Translations under genes and position numbers: made by a program
In this document: positions 8,091-14,947 of the stretch, one piece after another
How positions within the stretch are numbered: position 1 is the stretch's first letter
Layout of the letters: every line of letters starts with the position of its first letter
Notes under the pieces: generated by a model
Database searches by the model: none
What the model was told of the DNA's origin: nothing
The model's input: only the letters and a program-made list of their open reading frames with translations
Assembly: GCA_040387055.1 (NCBI GenBank)
Contig: JAZKEM010000016.1
Span: 1 to 30,124 of the forward strand
Direction of reading: 5' to 3'
From: Stenotrophobium sp040387055
GTDB lineage: Bacteria; Pseudomonadota; Gammaproteobacteria; Nevskiales; Nevskiaceae
Length of the DNA: 30,124 nucleotides

Positions 8091-9707
8091 GTGAATCTGA
8101 AATTCGGATGCATCGCTGCTGTAATAAGCATTGCAGCATTCAGTGCGGGATGTGATGGCAAGGTTGCCAACGATCCTTGCGAGAACCTGCTCAATCTCAA
8201 GCTCGACAATGCTCGGGTCACTTCTGTCAGCAATGTCTCAGGCGGAAAGAAATTCTCGTTCTTCGGCATGTTTGTCGGCGCTCCATTTTTTCAGGTTCCT
8301 GCGTCCTGCCGCATTGCGTTTGAGATGACGCCAGTCGCGGACTCCTTGATCAAGGCCGAGTTGTGGTTACCGCGTGAAGGATGGAATGGAAGATTCCAGA
8401 CGCTGGGTAACGGTGGCCTTGCTGGTTCCGTGGAAACTTTGCCGATGCTTGCTGTGTTGCGTAGCGGCTACGCGGTTGCGACCAGCGACACTGGCCACGA
8501 AGCGAAGAATGATGATGGACGATGGGCGCTGAATCATCCTGAGAAAATCCGTGACTATGGCCATCGTGCCGTTCACGAGACGACTGTTCAGGCCAAGCAA
8601 TTGATCAAGGCTTATTACGGTGAAGGGCCGAAGTATTCTTACTTCAGTAGTTGTTCAAATGGCGGACGCCAAGGCTTGATGGAAGCGCAGCGTTATCCGG
8701 AAGATTACGACGCGGTGTTGGCAGGTGCTCCTGCGATCAACCCAAGCGTTGGCTTGTTGAACTGGGGTTGGATCCAGCAGCAGTTGGCCAAGCCGGGCGC
8801 TTATATTTCCAAAGACAAGATTCCGGCAATCGCAGCCGCCACCCTCAAGGCTTGCGATGCGTCGGATGGTGTTACTGACGGCGTGATCGGCGAGCCGCAA
8901 ACCTGCAAGTTTGATCCCAAGCAATTGTTGTGCAGCGGCAAAGAAACTGATGAATGCTTAACCGCTCCGCAAGTAGAGTCGCTCAAGGCAATTTATTCCG
9001 GTCTTGATGGAAAGCATCTGGGTTTTGTACCGGGCGCAGAATTGGGCGGCGATATGGGCTGGGAGAACTGGTTTACTGGTGATGGCCCGGGCAAGGCCAA
9101 ACAAATTGACTTCTTCGAGGAGTACTACCGTTATCTGGTTTCCGGTGATCCCTCATGGAGTTTCAAGCAATTCAATCTCGAAGTGAATCGCGAGCAGCTG
9201 TACAAGCATCTGCACGAAATGCTGGATGCCGATAATCCTGATCTTTCACGTTTCGCCGCACGCGGCGGCAAGCTGCTCATGTATCACGGCTGGAATGATC
9301 CGGCCCTGCCTGCGGGCGTAACGATCGACTACTTCGATAAAGTTCGTGAACGCATGGGCAAGGATGAAGCAGACAAGTTCGTGCGCCTGTACATGGTGCC
9401 TGGCTTGCAGCATTGCTTTGCGGGCCCAGGTGCAAACACTTTTGGCCAGCTGATTGCCAATGGCGAAACTGATCCCGCGAAAAGCATAACGACAACGATG
9501 GAAGCCTGGGTTGAGCAGGGGCGCGTTCCCGGAACGATCACGGCGGTTAAGTACGATTACAGTGGCCCCTTGAAGTCACTGTTTGTACCTGCCGACAAAG
9601 CGCATGTCGTGTTCACGCGTACGCTATGTCCTTATCCACAAATTGCACGTTGGGACGGCAAGGGCGATGTCAAAGAGGCGAGTTCTTTCATTTGCACGAA
9701 TCCATAA
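8091..9707 (+). CDS. Tannase/feruloyl-esterase-family lipoprotein
   Basis: Serine esterase of the tannase and feruloyl esterase family (PF07519), which cleaves aryl or alkyl esters. I prefer the GTG start at 8091 (538 aa), preceded by GGAGA (8076-8080) and AGGA (8083-8086), over the ATG at 8070, which has no ribosome-binding site. From the GTG the N-terminus is a lipoprotein signal with lipobox FSAGC (Cys21). Numbered from the GTG, the paired Cys188-Ser189 lies in SSCSNGGRQG, Asp403 in HGWNDPALPAG, and His441-Cys442 in LQHCF. These form the CS-D-HC motif in which a disulfide joins the two catalytic segments. A calcium-site-like CDASDGVTDGV lies at about 255-265. Asp follows the lipidated Cys, a residue that in enterics favours inner-membrane retention. 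It sits between terminators as a single gene. Substrate unknown. Confidence 0.88.
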   Translation: MNLKFGCIAAVISIAAFSAGCDGKVANDPCENLLNLKLDNARVTSVSNVSGGKKFSFFGMFVGAPFFQVPASCRIAFEMTPVADSLIKAELWLPREGWNGRFQTLGNGGLAGSVETLPMLAVLRSGYAVATSDTGHEAKNDDGRWALNHPEKIRDYGHRAVHETTVQAKQLIKAYYGEGPKYSYFSSCSNGGRQGLMEAQRYPEDYDAVLAGAPAINPSVGLLNWGWIQQQLAKPGAYISKDKIPAIAAATLKACDASDGVTDGVIGEPQTCKFDPKQLLCSGKETDECLTAPQVESLKAIYSGLDGKHLGFVPGAELGGDMGWENWFTGDGPGKAKQIDFFEEYYRYLVSGDPSWSFKQFNLEVNREQLYKHLHEMLDADNPDLSRFAARGGKLLMYHGWNDPALPAGVTIDYFDKVRERMGKDEADKFVRLYMVPGLQHCFAGPGANTFGQLIANGETDPAKSITTTMEAWVEQGRVPGTITAVKYDYSGPLKSLFVPADKAHVVFTRTLCPYPQIARWDGKGDVKEASSFICTNP

Positions 9708-9715
9708 GCAGTCTG

Positions 9716-9748
9716 CCCGGCCCCGAGAGGTGTAAAGGGGCCGGGTTT
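9716..9748 (+). terminator. Rho-independent terminator after the tannase-family gene
   Basis: CCCGGCCCC (9716-9724) and GGGGCCGGG (9737-9745) form a perfect 9-bp stem with a 12-nt loop followed by TTT, nine bases after the stop codon. Confidence 0.75.
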
Positions 9749-9828
9749 GATTCTGTTTCCCGCCCGTAAAGCAGCGCTTTCTGCCGTATGCTGCGGGACA
9801 TGTCGACCCACCTGATCTCTCTCCTTCA

Positions 9829-12537
9829 ATGAGCCAGAGCGAACTGCCACTGATCCGCACCAAACTCGCGCCTCCGCGCGTGGGGCAGGCGCCAGTTAAT
9901 CGCGAGGCGCTGGTTCAAACTTTATCGGCAGGGCGTGAGCGCAAACTGACTTTGGTTGTTGGACCGGCAGGTTGTGGCAAAACCACCTTGCTAACGCAAT
10001 GGCGCAAGGAATTATTCCTACAAGGCGCTACCGTCGCTTGGTACAACGTTAGTGCCGATGATGACGATGTGCATATTGGTGCCTACATCTACGAAAGCTT
10101 TCGTCAGGCAGGCATCGCAATCAACGAAGAGGCATTGCCTCTCTATGCGCGCTCAGGTGGTAAGGCGTGGAAGCCATTAGTGGCTTCACTGATCAATGAC
10201 ATTCAAGCGCACCCGCACGAAGTTTATTTCTTCATTGACGATTTTCATTATGTAACTTCGTTCAGCGTTCTGCAGTTGATTGATCGCTGGTTAAAAGTCG
10301 CGCCTGCGAATATGCACCTGGTCTTGGGTACGCGTGTAAGACCACCGTTAGCTTTGGCACAGCTACAAGCAACAGACCAGATCACGCAATTACGCTTTGA
10401 TGAATTGCGTTTCGATATTGAAGAAACGCGTCGCTTTGTCATTGCGCAAGGTCTGACGCATCTGACGCAAGAGCAGGTGCATACGCTGCACGACATTACA
10501 GACGGTTGGGCGGCTGGATTGCAGCTATTGGCTTTCTCACTGCGCAAACAGAAAGTTCCGCAAGAGTGGTTCGAGCGTCAAGGCAAGCTTTCACTGTCAC
10601 AGGAAGAAGCGCTCACTGCTTATCTTGAACAGGCAGTGATTGAGCATTTGTCAGAGGAAGAGCTGGACTTTCTCACGCGCATCTCTGCTTGCAGACGTTT
10701 CAATCGCGAGCTATGTGAGGTGTTGAGCGGAAACCCGCGCGCTGCGGAGTTCCTAAACAAGTTTGAAACTGAAAACTTGTTCCTGATTCCTATAGAGACC
10801 AGTGATGCCGAACCTTGGTATCGCTTTCATCGTTTGTTCGCTCAGTTCTTGAATGCACGTCTGGAACGCTACGACGAGACGGCGCGACGCAAATTGCATC
10901 AACTGGCAGGACATTGGTTTGCGGGTAAGAACCTGCATGTCGAAGCGATGCGACATGCACAGGCCGGTGACGATGCTGACTTCGTCGTAGAGCTGATTGA
11001 CCGCGCGGCACGCGGCATGATCAATGGTGCAAACTTCCTACAGTTTTTGAAGTGGTGCGAATCTGTTCCGCGTGAACGGCTGCGTACGCGACTCAATACC
11101 TTGTTGTGCGCAGCATGGGCGCAGCTATCGTGTAGCAGAGTCGAGGAATTCGATCGAACGGTGACGGACATCGAAAGCCATCCTGGTCTGAGCAGGCCGG
11201 AACTGGGAATCGAGCTGCAGCTTCTGAAGGCTTATCGTGCGATGCGCGTGGAAGACACTGCGGCATCAATCGCCATTGTTGAGCCGATGCTGAATGCAAC
11301 ACCGCCGGCGAATCCTTTCCATGCGCTAATCCTTTTTAATATCGCCAGCATGTCGTTTGTGCAGGCCGACGAATTTGAGCGTGCAAGAGAAGTTGCACGT
11401 TTACGCCATCGCTATGAAATTCCAGCGCGGCCGAATTATCCCAAGCCGCTGGTTGATGTGGTTCCGGGTTACAGCCACCTGATTGAAGGCAACGTTCATC
11501 TGGCGGTGTCATCGCTGTCTCCCTATTTGAATGAAGCACTGCGAACCACTGCTTTCGGTGCGGATGCTGCCGGTATGTTTTTGGGTTATTTGTTGGAAGC
11601 CTATTACCAAGCAGGTGAATTTACTCAAGCACGCAATATTCTGGCGCAGCACAGCGACCTGATCGAAGCGATGGGTTCAGCCGATGGTGTGTTGTATGCA
11701 GGGCGCGTGCGCGCACGTCTTCAGTTTCTTGATGGCCAACGCGAAGCGGCGAACGAAACCTTGAAGCGAATCGAAGAATACGGATATCGCCAACAGCTGG
11801 ATCGTGTCGTTGCTTGGAGTTTGTATGAGCAACTGCGAATTGCATTGTTTGCAGGCAATGTAGCTGCGACCACTGATCTGCAAAGACGAATGGCTGCACT
11901 GGCTGTGCGCTATCGCGATGAGAGACATACCTCACGTGGTGAAATTGTTTTTGCCAATCTGTTGGCGCGAGCGATCGTGGCTTTTGATCAACTTGATGAT
12001 GATGCTTGTCTAACAGCAATCGACATCGCTGCTGACGCCGCACGCGATCATCGTCGCCAATTGTGGATAGCACGACTAGGCATGATGCGTTCGCTGATCC
12101 TTTTACGTTCAAACCAAGAAGCAGAAGCGATAGAGACAGGCTACGAAGCCGTCAAGCTCGCCTGCGAGCTAGGCATGATGCGAACGCTTTCTGAGTTCGG
12201 TCAATATGCACAGCCATTGATCCAGTTACTGCTAGCTAAAAAGCCCAATGCAGCGATTGCCGAATATCTTGAAGCCACCACACTGAGCATTAGTGGCCCC
12301 AAGGATGCCCCCAAGACTGTGGTGGTTGTCGACAAAGTACAGGCTGACCTTCTATCGACACGTGAACGCGAAGTGCTCGATCTCTTGGGCAAGGCGCTCT
12401 CAATCAAAAGTATCGCACGCGGCCTCGATGTATCACCGGGAACGGTGAAATGGCATCTGAAAAATATCTACAGCAAACTCGGAGCGTCCTCACGGGAGGA
12501 TGCGCTATCGAAGATGCGAGCGCAGGGCAGTTCCTGA
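9829..12537 (+). CDS. MalT-like ATP-dependent LuxR-family (LAL) transcriptional regulator
   Basis: Large signal-sensing STAND-ATPase activator, 902 aa, the usual length for MalT-type proteins (about 900). The N-terminal LIRTKLAPPRV block is typical of the family. Walker A is GPAGCGKT (45-52) and a Walker-B-like segment VYFFIDDFHYV lies at about 129-139. A winged-helix region is followed by a long helical, TPR-like sensor region. The C-terminal LuxR HTH occupies roughly the last 65 residues (LSTREREVLDLLGKALS through GTVKWHLKNIYSKLGA). No sensor ligand can be inferred. It is transcribed alone, 121 bp after the tannase-family gene and across a terminator, so it may control that gene or the beta-oxidation operon. 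There is no clear Shine-Dalgarno, but the conserved N-terminal block supports this start. Confidence 0.9.
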   Translation: MSQSELPLIRTKLAPPRVGQAPVNREALVQTLSAGRERKLTLVVGPAGCGKTTLLTQWRKELFLQGATVAWYNVSADDDDVHIGAYIYESFRQAGIAINEEALPLYARSGGKAWKPLVASLINDIQAHPHEVYFFIDDFHYVTSFSVLQLIDRWLKVAPANMHLVLGTRVRPPLALAQLQATDQITQLRFDELRFDIEETRRFVIAQGLTHLTQEQVHTLHDITDGWAAGLQLLAFSLRKQKVPQEWFERQGKLSLSQEEALTAYLEQAVIEHLSEEELDFLTRISACRRFNRELCEVLSGNPRAAEFLNKFETENLFLIPIETSDAEPWYRFHRLFAQFLNARLERYDETARRKLHQLAGHWFAGKNLHVEAMRHAQAGDDADFVVELIDRAARGMINGANFLQFLKWCESVPRERLRTRLNTLLCAAWAQLSCSRVEEFDRTVTDIESHPGLSRPELGIELQLLKAYRAMRVEDTAASIAIVEPMLNATPPANPFHALILFNIASMSFVQADEFERAREVARLRHRYEIPARPNYPKPLVDVVPGYSHLIEGNVHLAVSSLSPYLNEALRTTAFGADAAGMFLGYLLEAYYQAGEFTQARNILAQHSDLIEAMGSADGVLYAGRVRARLQFLDGQREAANETLKRIEEYGYRQQLDRVVAWSLYEQLRIALFAGNVAATTDLQRRMAALAVRYRDERHTSRGEIVFANLLARAIVAFDQLDDDACLTAIDIAADAARDHRRQLWIARLGMMRSLILLRSNQEAEAIETGYEAVKLACELGMMRTLSEFGQYAQPLIQLLLAKKPNAAIAEYLEATTLSISGPKDAPKTVVVVDKVQADLLSTREREVLDLLGKALSIKSIARGLDVSPGTVKWHLKNIYSKLGASSREDALSKMRAQGSS

Positions 12538-12550
12538 TTTTTAGGAACTG
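12528..12550. terminator. Hairpin overlapping the stop codon of the LuxR regulator
   Basis: CAGTTCCT (12528-12535) and AGGAACTG (12543-12550) pair perfectly around the loop GATTTTT. The stop codon TGA (12535-12537) lies at the stem-loop boundary. No T tract follows on the plus strand; read on the minus strand, the loop supplies AAAAATC. Confidence 0.5.
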
Positions 12551-12567
12551 ATTCGGAAGGGTGTTGG

Positions 12568-12625
12568 CTGTAACGCCTAAGTTAAGCGGCGGGCGTAGCC
12601 CGTCCGCTTGAATGCTTTGTTGGGC
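12568..12625 (-). other. Integron attC recombination site
   Basis: Read on the minus strand: R'' box GCCCAAC (12625-12619), then AAAGCA, L'' TTCAAGCGG, a CGGGC-TAC-GCCCG-type central hairpin, L' CCGCTTAA, and R' GTTACAG (12574-12568). TTCAAGCGG against CCGCTTAA leaves an unpaired base, as expected for the extrahelical bases that direct IntI strand choice. The architecture and sequence closely resemble well-known attC sites of the aadA and xanthomonad type. R' deviates from GTTRRRY after GTTA; bases after the first G belong to the flank rather than the cassette, so this is tolerable. It starts 4 nt after the stop of the cassette gene, the standard position. Confidence 0.85.
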
Positions 12626-13052
12626 ATTGTCATTGGAGCTGACTCCGCTCTTGTTTGAAGTTTGGGAGTTCTCTGACCAAATAGACATGCACCGTTTCGT
12701 TCTCTACTTCAAAAATAAGCTTGCCATCACCATTGAACCAGCTTTTATCTTTTAGTTTTGCGTAAAGCTCAACGGTTTCGGAATGATGTTGACCCGTAGG
12801 CGATACCCACTCCACAACTGCCACTTCTGGAACAGGAATAGTGATCCTGTATTGCGCCCCACCTAAGCATTTGTTGTATCCAAGATTGGTAGGGTGCTTG
12901 GGAAAATCGTAGCTGCCGTAACGAATTTTGAAGCTTTGCACTGGCTCGCCACAGTTCGTGTAGCTCACTGCGTGATCAACTGGCCCTCTGGATAGAGCGC
13001 AACCGGAAACGGACATAGCAAGCAAAACAGGGATGAGCTTCATGTTGCCCAA
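12574..13052 (-). mobile_element. Integron gene cassette (lipoprotein cassette)
   Basis: On the minus strand the segment opens with G^TTGGGC (13053-13047), a perfect GTTRRRY core, and closes at the G of the attC R' box (12574). The first six bases TTGGGC are the exact complement of the R'' box GCCCAA, so the excised circle would carry a perfectly paired R''/R' attC. That is a strong internal check that these are the true cassette ends. It is 479 bp, holds a single ORF, and its G+C is about 40% over 12661-12780, well below the flanks. No complete integrase lies in the window. Confidence 0.82.
12630..13043 (-). CDS. Cassette-borne hypothetical lipoprotein
   Basis: 137-aa secreted lipoprotein of unknown function. 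I use the ATG at 13043 (MKLIPVLLAMSVSGC) rather than the upstream in-frame TTG at 13052, because the former gives a clean lipoprotein signal with lipobox SVSGC (Cys15). After the signal come Cys31 and Cys59 and a region rich in beta-prone segments (RITIPVPEVAVVEWVS, KLIFEVENETVHVYLV), suggesting a small beta-sandwich. The ATG lies only 3 nt inside the GTTGGGC core, with no Shine-Dalgarno, as in many integron cassettes; translation would depend on the upstream ORF or on TTG initiation. The stop codon is 4 nt before attC. No family recognised. Confidence 0.75.
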   Translation of the reverse strand: MKLIPVLLAMSVSGCALSRGPVDHAVSYTNCGEPVQSFKIRYGSYDFPKHPTNLGYNKCLGGAQYRITIPVPEVAVVEWVSPTGQHHSETVELYAKLKDKSWFNGDGKLIFEVENETVHVYLVRELPNFKQERSQLQ

Positions 13053-13056
13053 CGGA

Positions 13057-13398
13057 CTAAAAGGGGCCAGGCTCGCATTGTTTAAAATTAATGCGGGCCT
13101 GGTCCCTTGGGTTCTGCGACAACGGAACCCAAGCTTTGCCTCTGCCGCTCTTGACGGCGTAATGATTTACGAAAACGCTGATAACGCTGTTGCCGGTAAA
13201 CGCAACGACGGGAACCCACCACTGAAAAGTAAAGAACGCCCAAATGAGTAAGCCGATCGACGTGATGGAGCCGACTGATGTCCAGAGCGGCATGGTCGTG
13301 CCCAAGCTCTTGTAGCGGCGGGAACCGCTGAGGCTCTTGCCCAGGCATGTTGCCGAGCTCAGTAAAATGAAGGCGCAGATGAACGAGAACTCAGCCAT
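13057..13398 (-). CDS. Small membrane protein, probable second cassette ORF with palindrome-encoded C-terminus
   Basis: 113-aa hypothetical protein with two likely membrane segments (about 2-18 and 44-72, the latter rich in Trp and Phe). The ATG at 13398 has GGAGAG upstream. Its last 16 or so residues (NFKQCEPGPF end) are the translation of a long palindrome at 13061-13108, so the original C-terminus may have been lost or extended. It ends 13 nt before the ATG of the lipoprotein gene, on the same strand. Upstream, ATTGGGC (13424-13418) matches the integron core in six of seven positions, so this could be a degraded cassette of about 370 bp. No family recognised. Confidence 0.55.
   Translation of the reverse strand: MAEFSFICAFILLSSATCLGKSLSGSRRYKSLGTTMPLWTSVGSITSIGLLIWAFFTFQWWVPVVAFTGNSVISVFVNHYAVKSGRGKAWVPLSQNPRDQARINFKQCEPGPF
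13061..13108. repeat. 48-bp imperfect palindrome between the two small ORFs
   Basis: Arms 13061-13079 and 13090-13108 (19 bp each, 17 Watson-Crick pairs) flank a 10-nt A/T-rich loop. The arm core GGCCAGGCTCGCATT is of the type seen in interspersed palindromic elements. It could instead be the central hairpin of a degenerate attC ending at the GTTGGGC core at 13053-13047, since ACCCAAG occurs on the far side (minus strand, adjoining 13108), but the spacing is not canonical. Confidence 0.55.
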
Positions 13399-13424
13399 TC
13401 AAATCTCTCCTCGTTTGGCCCAAT

Positions 13425-13511
13425 GCCAATCAGCCGTCGGATCGACGAGGTGCATGATCCTGACGTGCTTTCCATAAGCAGTTGATTGCTCTCGCATCGC
13501 TATCGGGAGGT
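13425..13511. other. Spacer between intI relic and cassettes (possible attI remnant)
   Basis: If the relic and cassettes are read correctly, the attI site and cassette promoter should lie here. I see no clear attI core beyond the ATTGGGC at 13424-13418 and no convincing promoter. The full gene-poor stretch 13399-13739 otherwise contains only the relic and a small CTCTG/CAGAG inverted repeat at 13715-13730, just before the acyl-CoA dehydrogenase. Confidence 0.3.
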
Positions 13512-13675
13512 ATGTCAATGACAGTGCCAAGTACTTCATCCTTAAAGCCTAAGTTGCTAGATCACATGGATTGCAGCCTACGGACAGCAGCGAGTCGTGT
13601 CATTGGATAAAACACTTCATGCTGCAGCTGAAAATTTGACTGGCTTCAATCGACCCCTATCAAAACTGGCCTAGA
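13512..13675 (+). pseudogene. Probable integron integrase (intI) N-terminal relic
   Basis: An ORF with a good ribosome-binding site (GGGAGG, 13505-13510; ATG at 13518, in frame also at 13512) encodes SLKPKLLDHM and then SLRT before a stop at 13608-13610. In another frame, 13598-13624 encodes CHWIKHFML; in a third, 13619 onward gives AAENLTGF. IntI proteins begin with a KPKLLDQVR block, then HYSLRTEQAY, VHWIKRFI and GAAEVEAFL in this order, so the pieces fit one ancestor with an internal deletion of about 9-10 residues and two frameshifts. The relic is divergent from the minus-strand cassettes and starts about 90 bp from the first of them, exactly where intI lies in an integron. No later integrase domains, including the catalytic region, survive. 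Family match is from memory and the pieces are short. Confidence 0.5.
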
Positions 13676-13739
13676 TGGGAGGGGGAAGGGCCGTTCGACA
13701 TGGCTAGAGTTTGACTCTGCTTATTCAGAGAGAAACCCC

Positions 13740-14879
13740 ATGATCCCAAGAAGTATTTTCAGCGCTGAACACGAAGATTTTCGCAGCACCTTCCGCCGTT
13801 TCCTCGATGAGGAAGTCGTGCCGCATCATGAGCGCTGGGAAGAGCAGCAATGCGTGGATCGTGCAATCTGGAACCGTGCGGGCGAGCTGGGTTTTCTCTG
13901 CGTGACGATGGACGAGGCCTACGGTGGTGCTGGCGCTGATCGTTTGTACAGCGCTGTGATGCTGGAAGAAATTGCACGCACTGGCGTCTCTGGCGTTGGC
14001 TTTGCGCTGCATAGCGATATCGTCGCTAACTACATCAAGAACTTTGGCAACGATGAGCAGAAGCTGCAATGGCTGCCGCGTATGGCGAGCGGCGAATTGA
14101 TTGGCGCTATTGCGATGACGGAGCCGGGCACCGGTTCTGATCTGCAGGCGATTCGCACAACAGCGGTCGAGGATGGTGATGACTACATCCTCAATGGTTC
14201 GAAGACATTTATTACCAACGGCTATCTGTCTGATCTAGTGGTCGTCGTTGCACGCACTGGCAACAGTGGTGAAGGTTCTAAAGATCTTTCATTATTGCTG
14301 GCCGAGGCCAAGACGCCAGGTTTCACCAAGGGTAAGCCGCTTAAGAAGATCGGCATGAAGGCGCAGGATACCTGCGAGCTGTTCTTTGAAAACGTGCGCG
14401 TGCCCAAGGCCAATCTTCTCGGCAAGCCCGGCATCGGCTTTGGCGCCTTGATGCAGGAACTGGCTTGGGAGCGTTTGATCATCGGTATTTCATCAATCGC
14501 GACAGGCGAGGCGGCACTACAGCACGCTGTTGATTACACAAATAATCGCAAGGTATTCGGCAAGCCGGTCGCTTCTTATCAAAACACGCGCTTCAAGCTG
14601 GCAGAGATGAAAGCGCAGCTGGCAATTGGTCGCGTCTATGTTGATCGTTGCCTTGAGTTGCTGTTGAAGAAGCAACTGGGTGCTGATGATTCTGCGATTG
14701 CCAAGCTCTGGTGTTCTGAGCTTGCTGACAGAGTTATCGATGAGTGCTTGCAGCTGCATGGTGGCAACGGTTACATGCTCGAATATCCGATTGCTCGTGC
14801 GTATATCGACAGTCGTGCACAGCGCATTTATGGCGGCACCAACGAGATCATGAAAGAACTCATCGCAAGAACGCTGTAA
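13740..14879 (+). CDS. Acyl-CoA dehydrogenase, long-chain (LCAD)-like
   Basis: FAD enzyme introducing the 2,3-double bond in acyl-CoA, the first beta-oxidation step. 379 aa. The motif MTEPGTGSD (126-134) contacts FAD and substrate. The end of the protein (YPIARAYIDSRAQRIYGGTNEIMKELIAR) is very similar to mammalian LCAD. In YGGT the position that holds the catalytic Glu in medium-chain enzymes is Gly; the base is expected in helix G instead, and Glu244 in QELAWERL sits where LCAD and isovaleryl-CoA dehydrogenase have it. This points to long-chain or branched substrates. The ATG follows GAGAGA. It is a single gene between the integron relic and a convergent palindrome. It is a plausible partner of the thiolase/MFE-2 pair 6 kb upstream and of the acyl-CoA ligase at 27.9 kb. 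Confidence 0.92.
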   Translation: MIPRSIFSAEHEDFRSTFRRFLDEEVVPHHERWEEQQCVDRAIWNRAGELGFLCVTMDEAYGGAGADRLYSAVMLEEIARTGVSGVGFALHSDIVANYIKNFGNDEQKLQWLPRMASGELIGAIAMTEPGTGSDLQAIRTTAVEDGDDYILNGSKTFITNGYLSDLVVVVARTGNSGEGSKDLSLLLAEAKTPGFTKGKPLKKIGMKAQDTCELFFENVRVPKANLLGKPGIGFGALMQELAWERLIIGISSIATGEAALQHAVDYTNNRKVFGKPVASYQNTRFKLAEMKAQLAIGRVYVDRCLELLLKKQLGADDSAIAKLWCSELADRVIDECLQLHGGNGYMLEYPIARAYIDSRAQRIYGGTNEIMKELIARTL

Positions 14880-14896
14880 GAATAATTCACCTCGGT

Positions 14897-14924
14897 CGTC
14901 ATTCCCGCGCAGGCGGGAATGACG
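14897..14924. terminator. Bidirectional hairpin between convergent genes
   Basis: CGTCATTCCCGC (14897-14908) and GCGGGAATGACG (14913-14924) form a perfect 12-bp stem with loop GCAG. This is the widespread GTCATTCCCGC..GCGGGAATGAC palindromic repeat type. It lies between the ends of the acyl-CoA dehydrogenase (plus) and symporter (minus) genes and can act in both directions. Confidence 0.65.
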
Positions 14925-14947
14925 AGTGCCTATTGCGCTAATTCACG

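Noticed and set aside
13053..13110. Palindrome before the lipoprotein cassette as a second true attC
   Set aside because: A GTTGGGC core ends it, but the R''-like ACCCAAG abuts the arm with no spacer and the arms do not show the L''/L' boxes; kept only as an ambiguous repeat.
13518..13610. The 30-codon ORF as an intact small gene
   Set aside because: Despite a good ribosome-binding site, its pieces match the IntI N-terminus only across frames, which fits a pseudogene better than a functional peptide.
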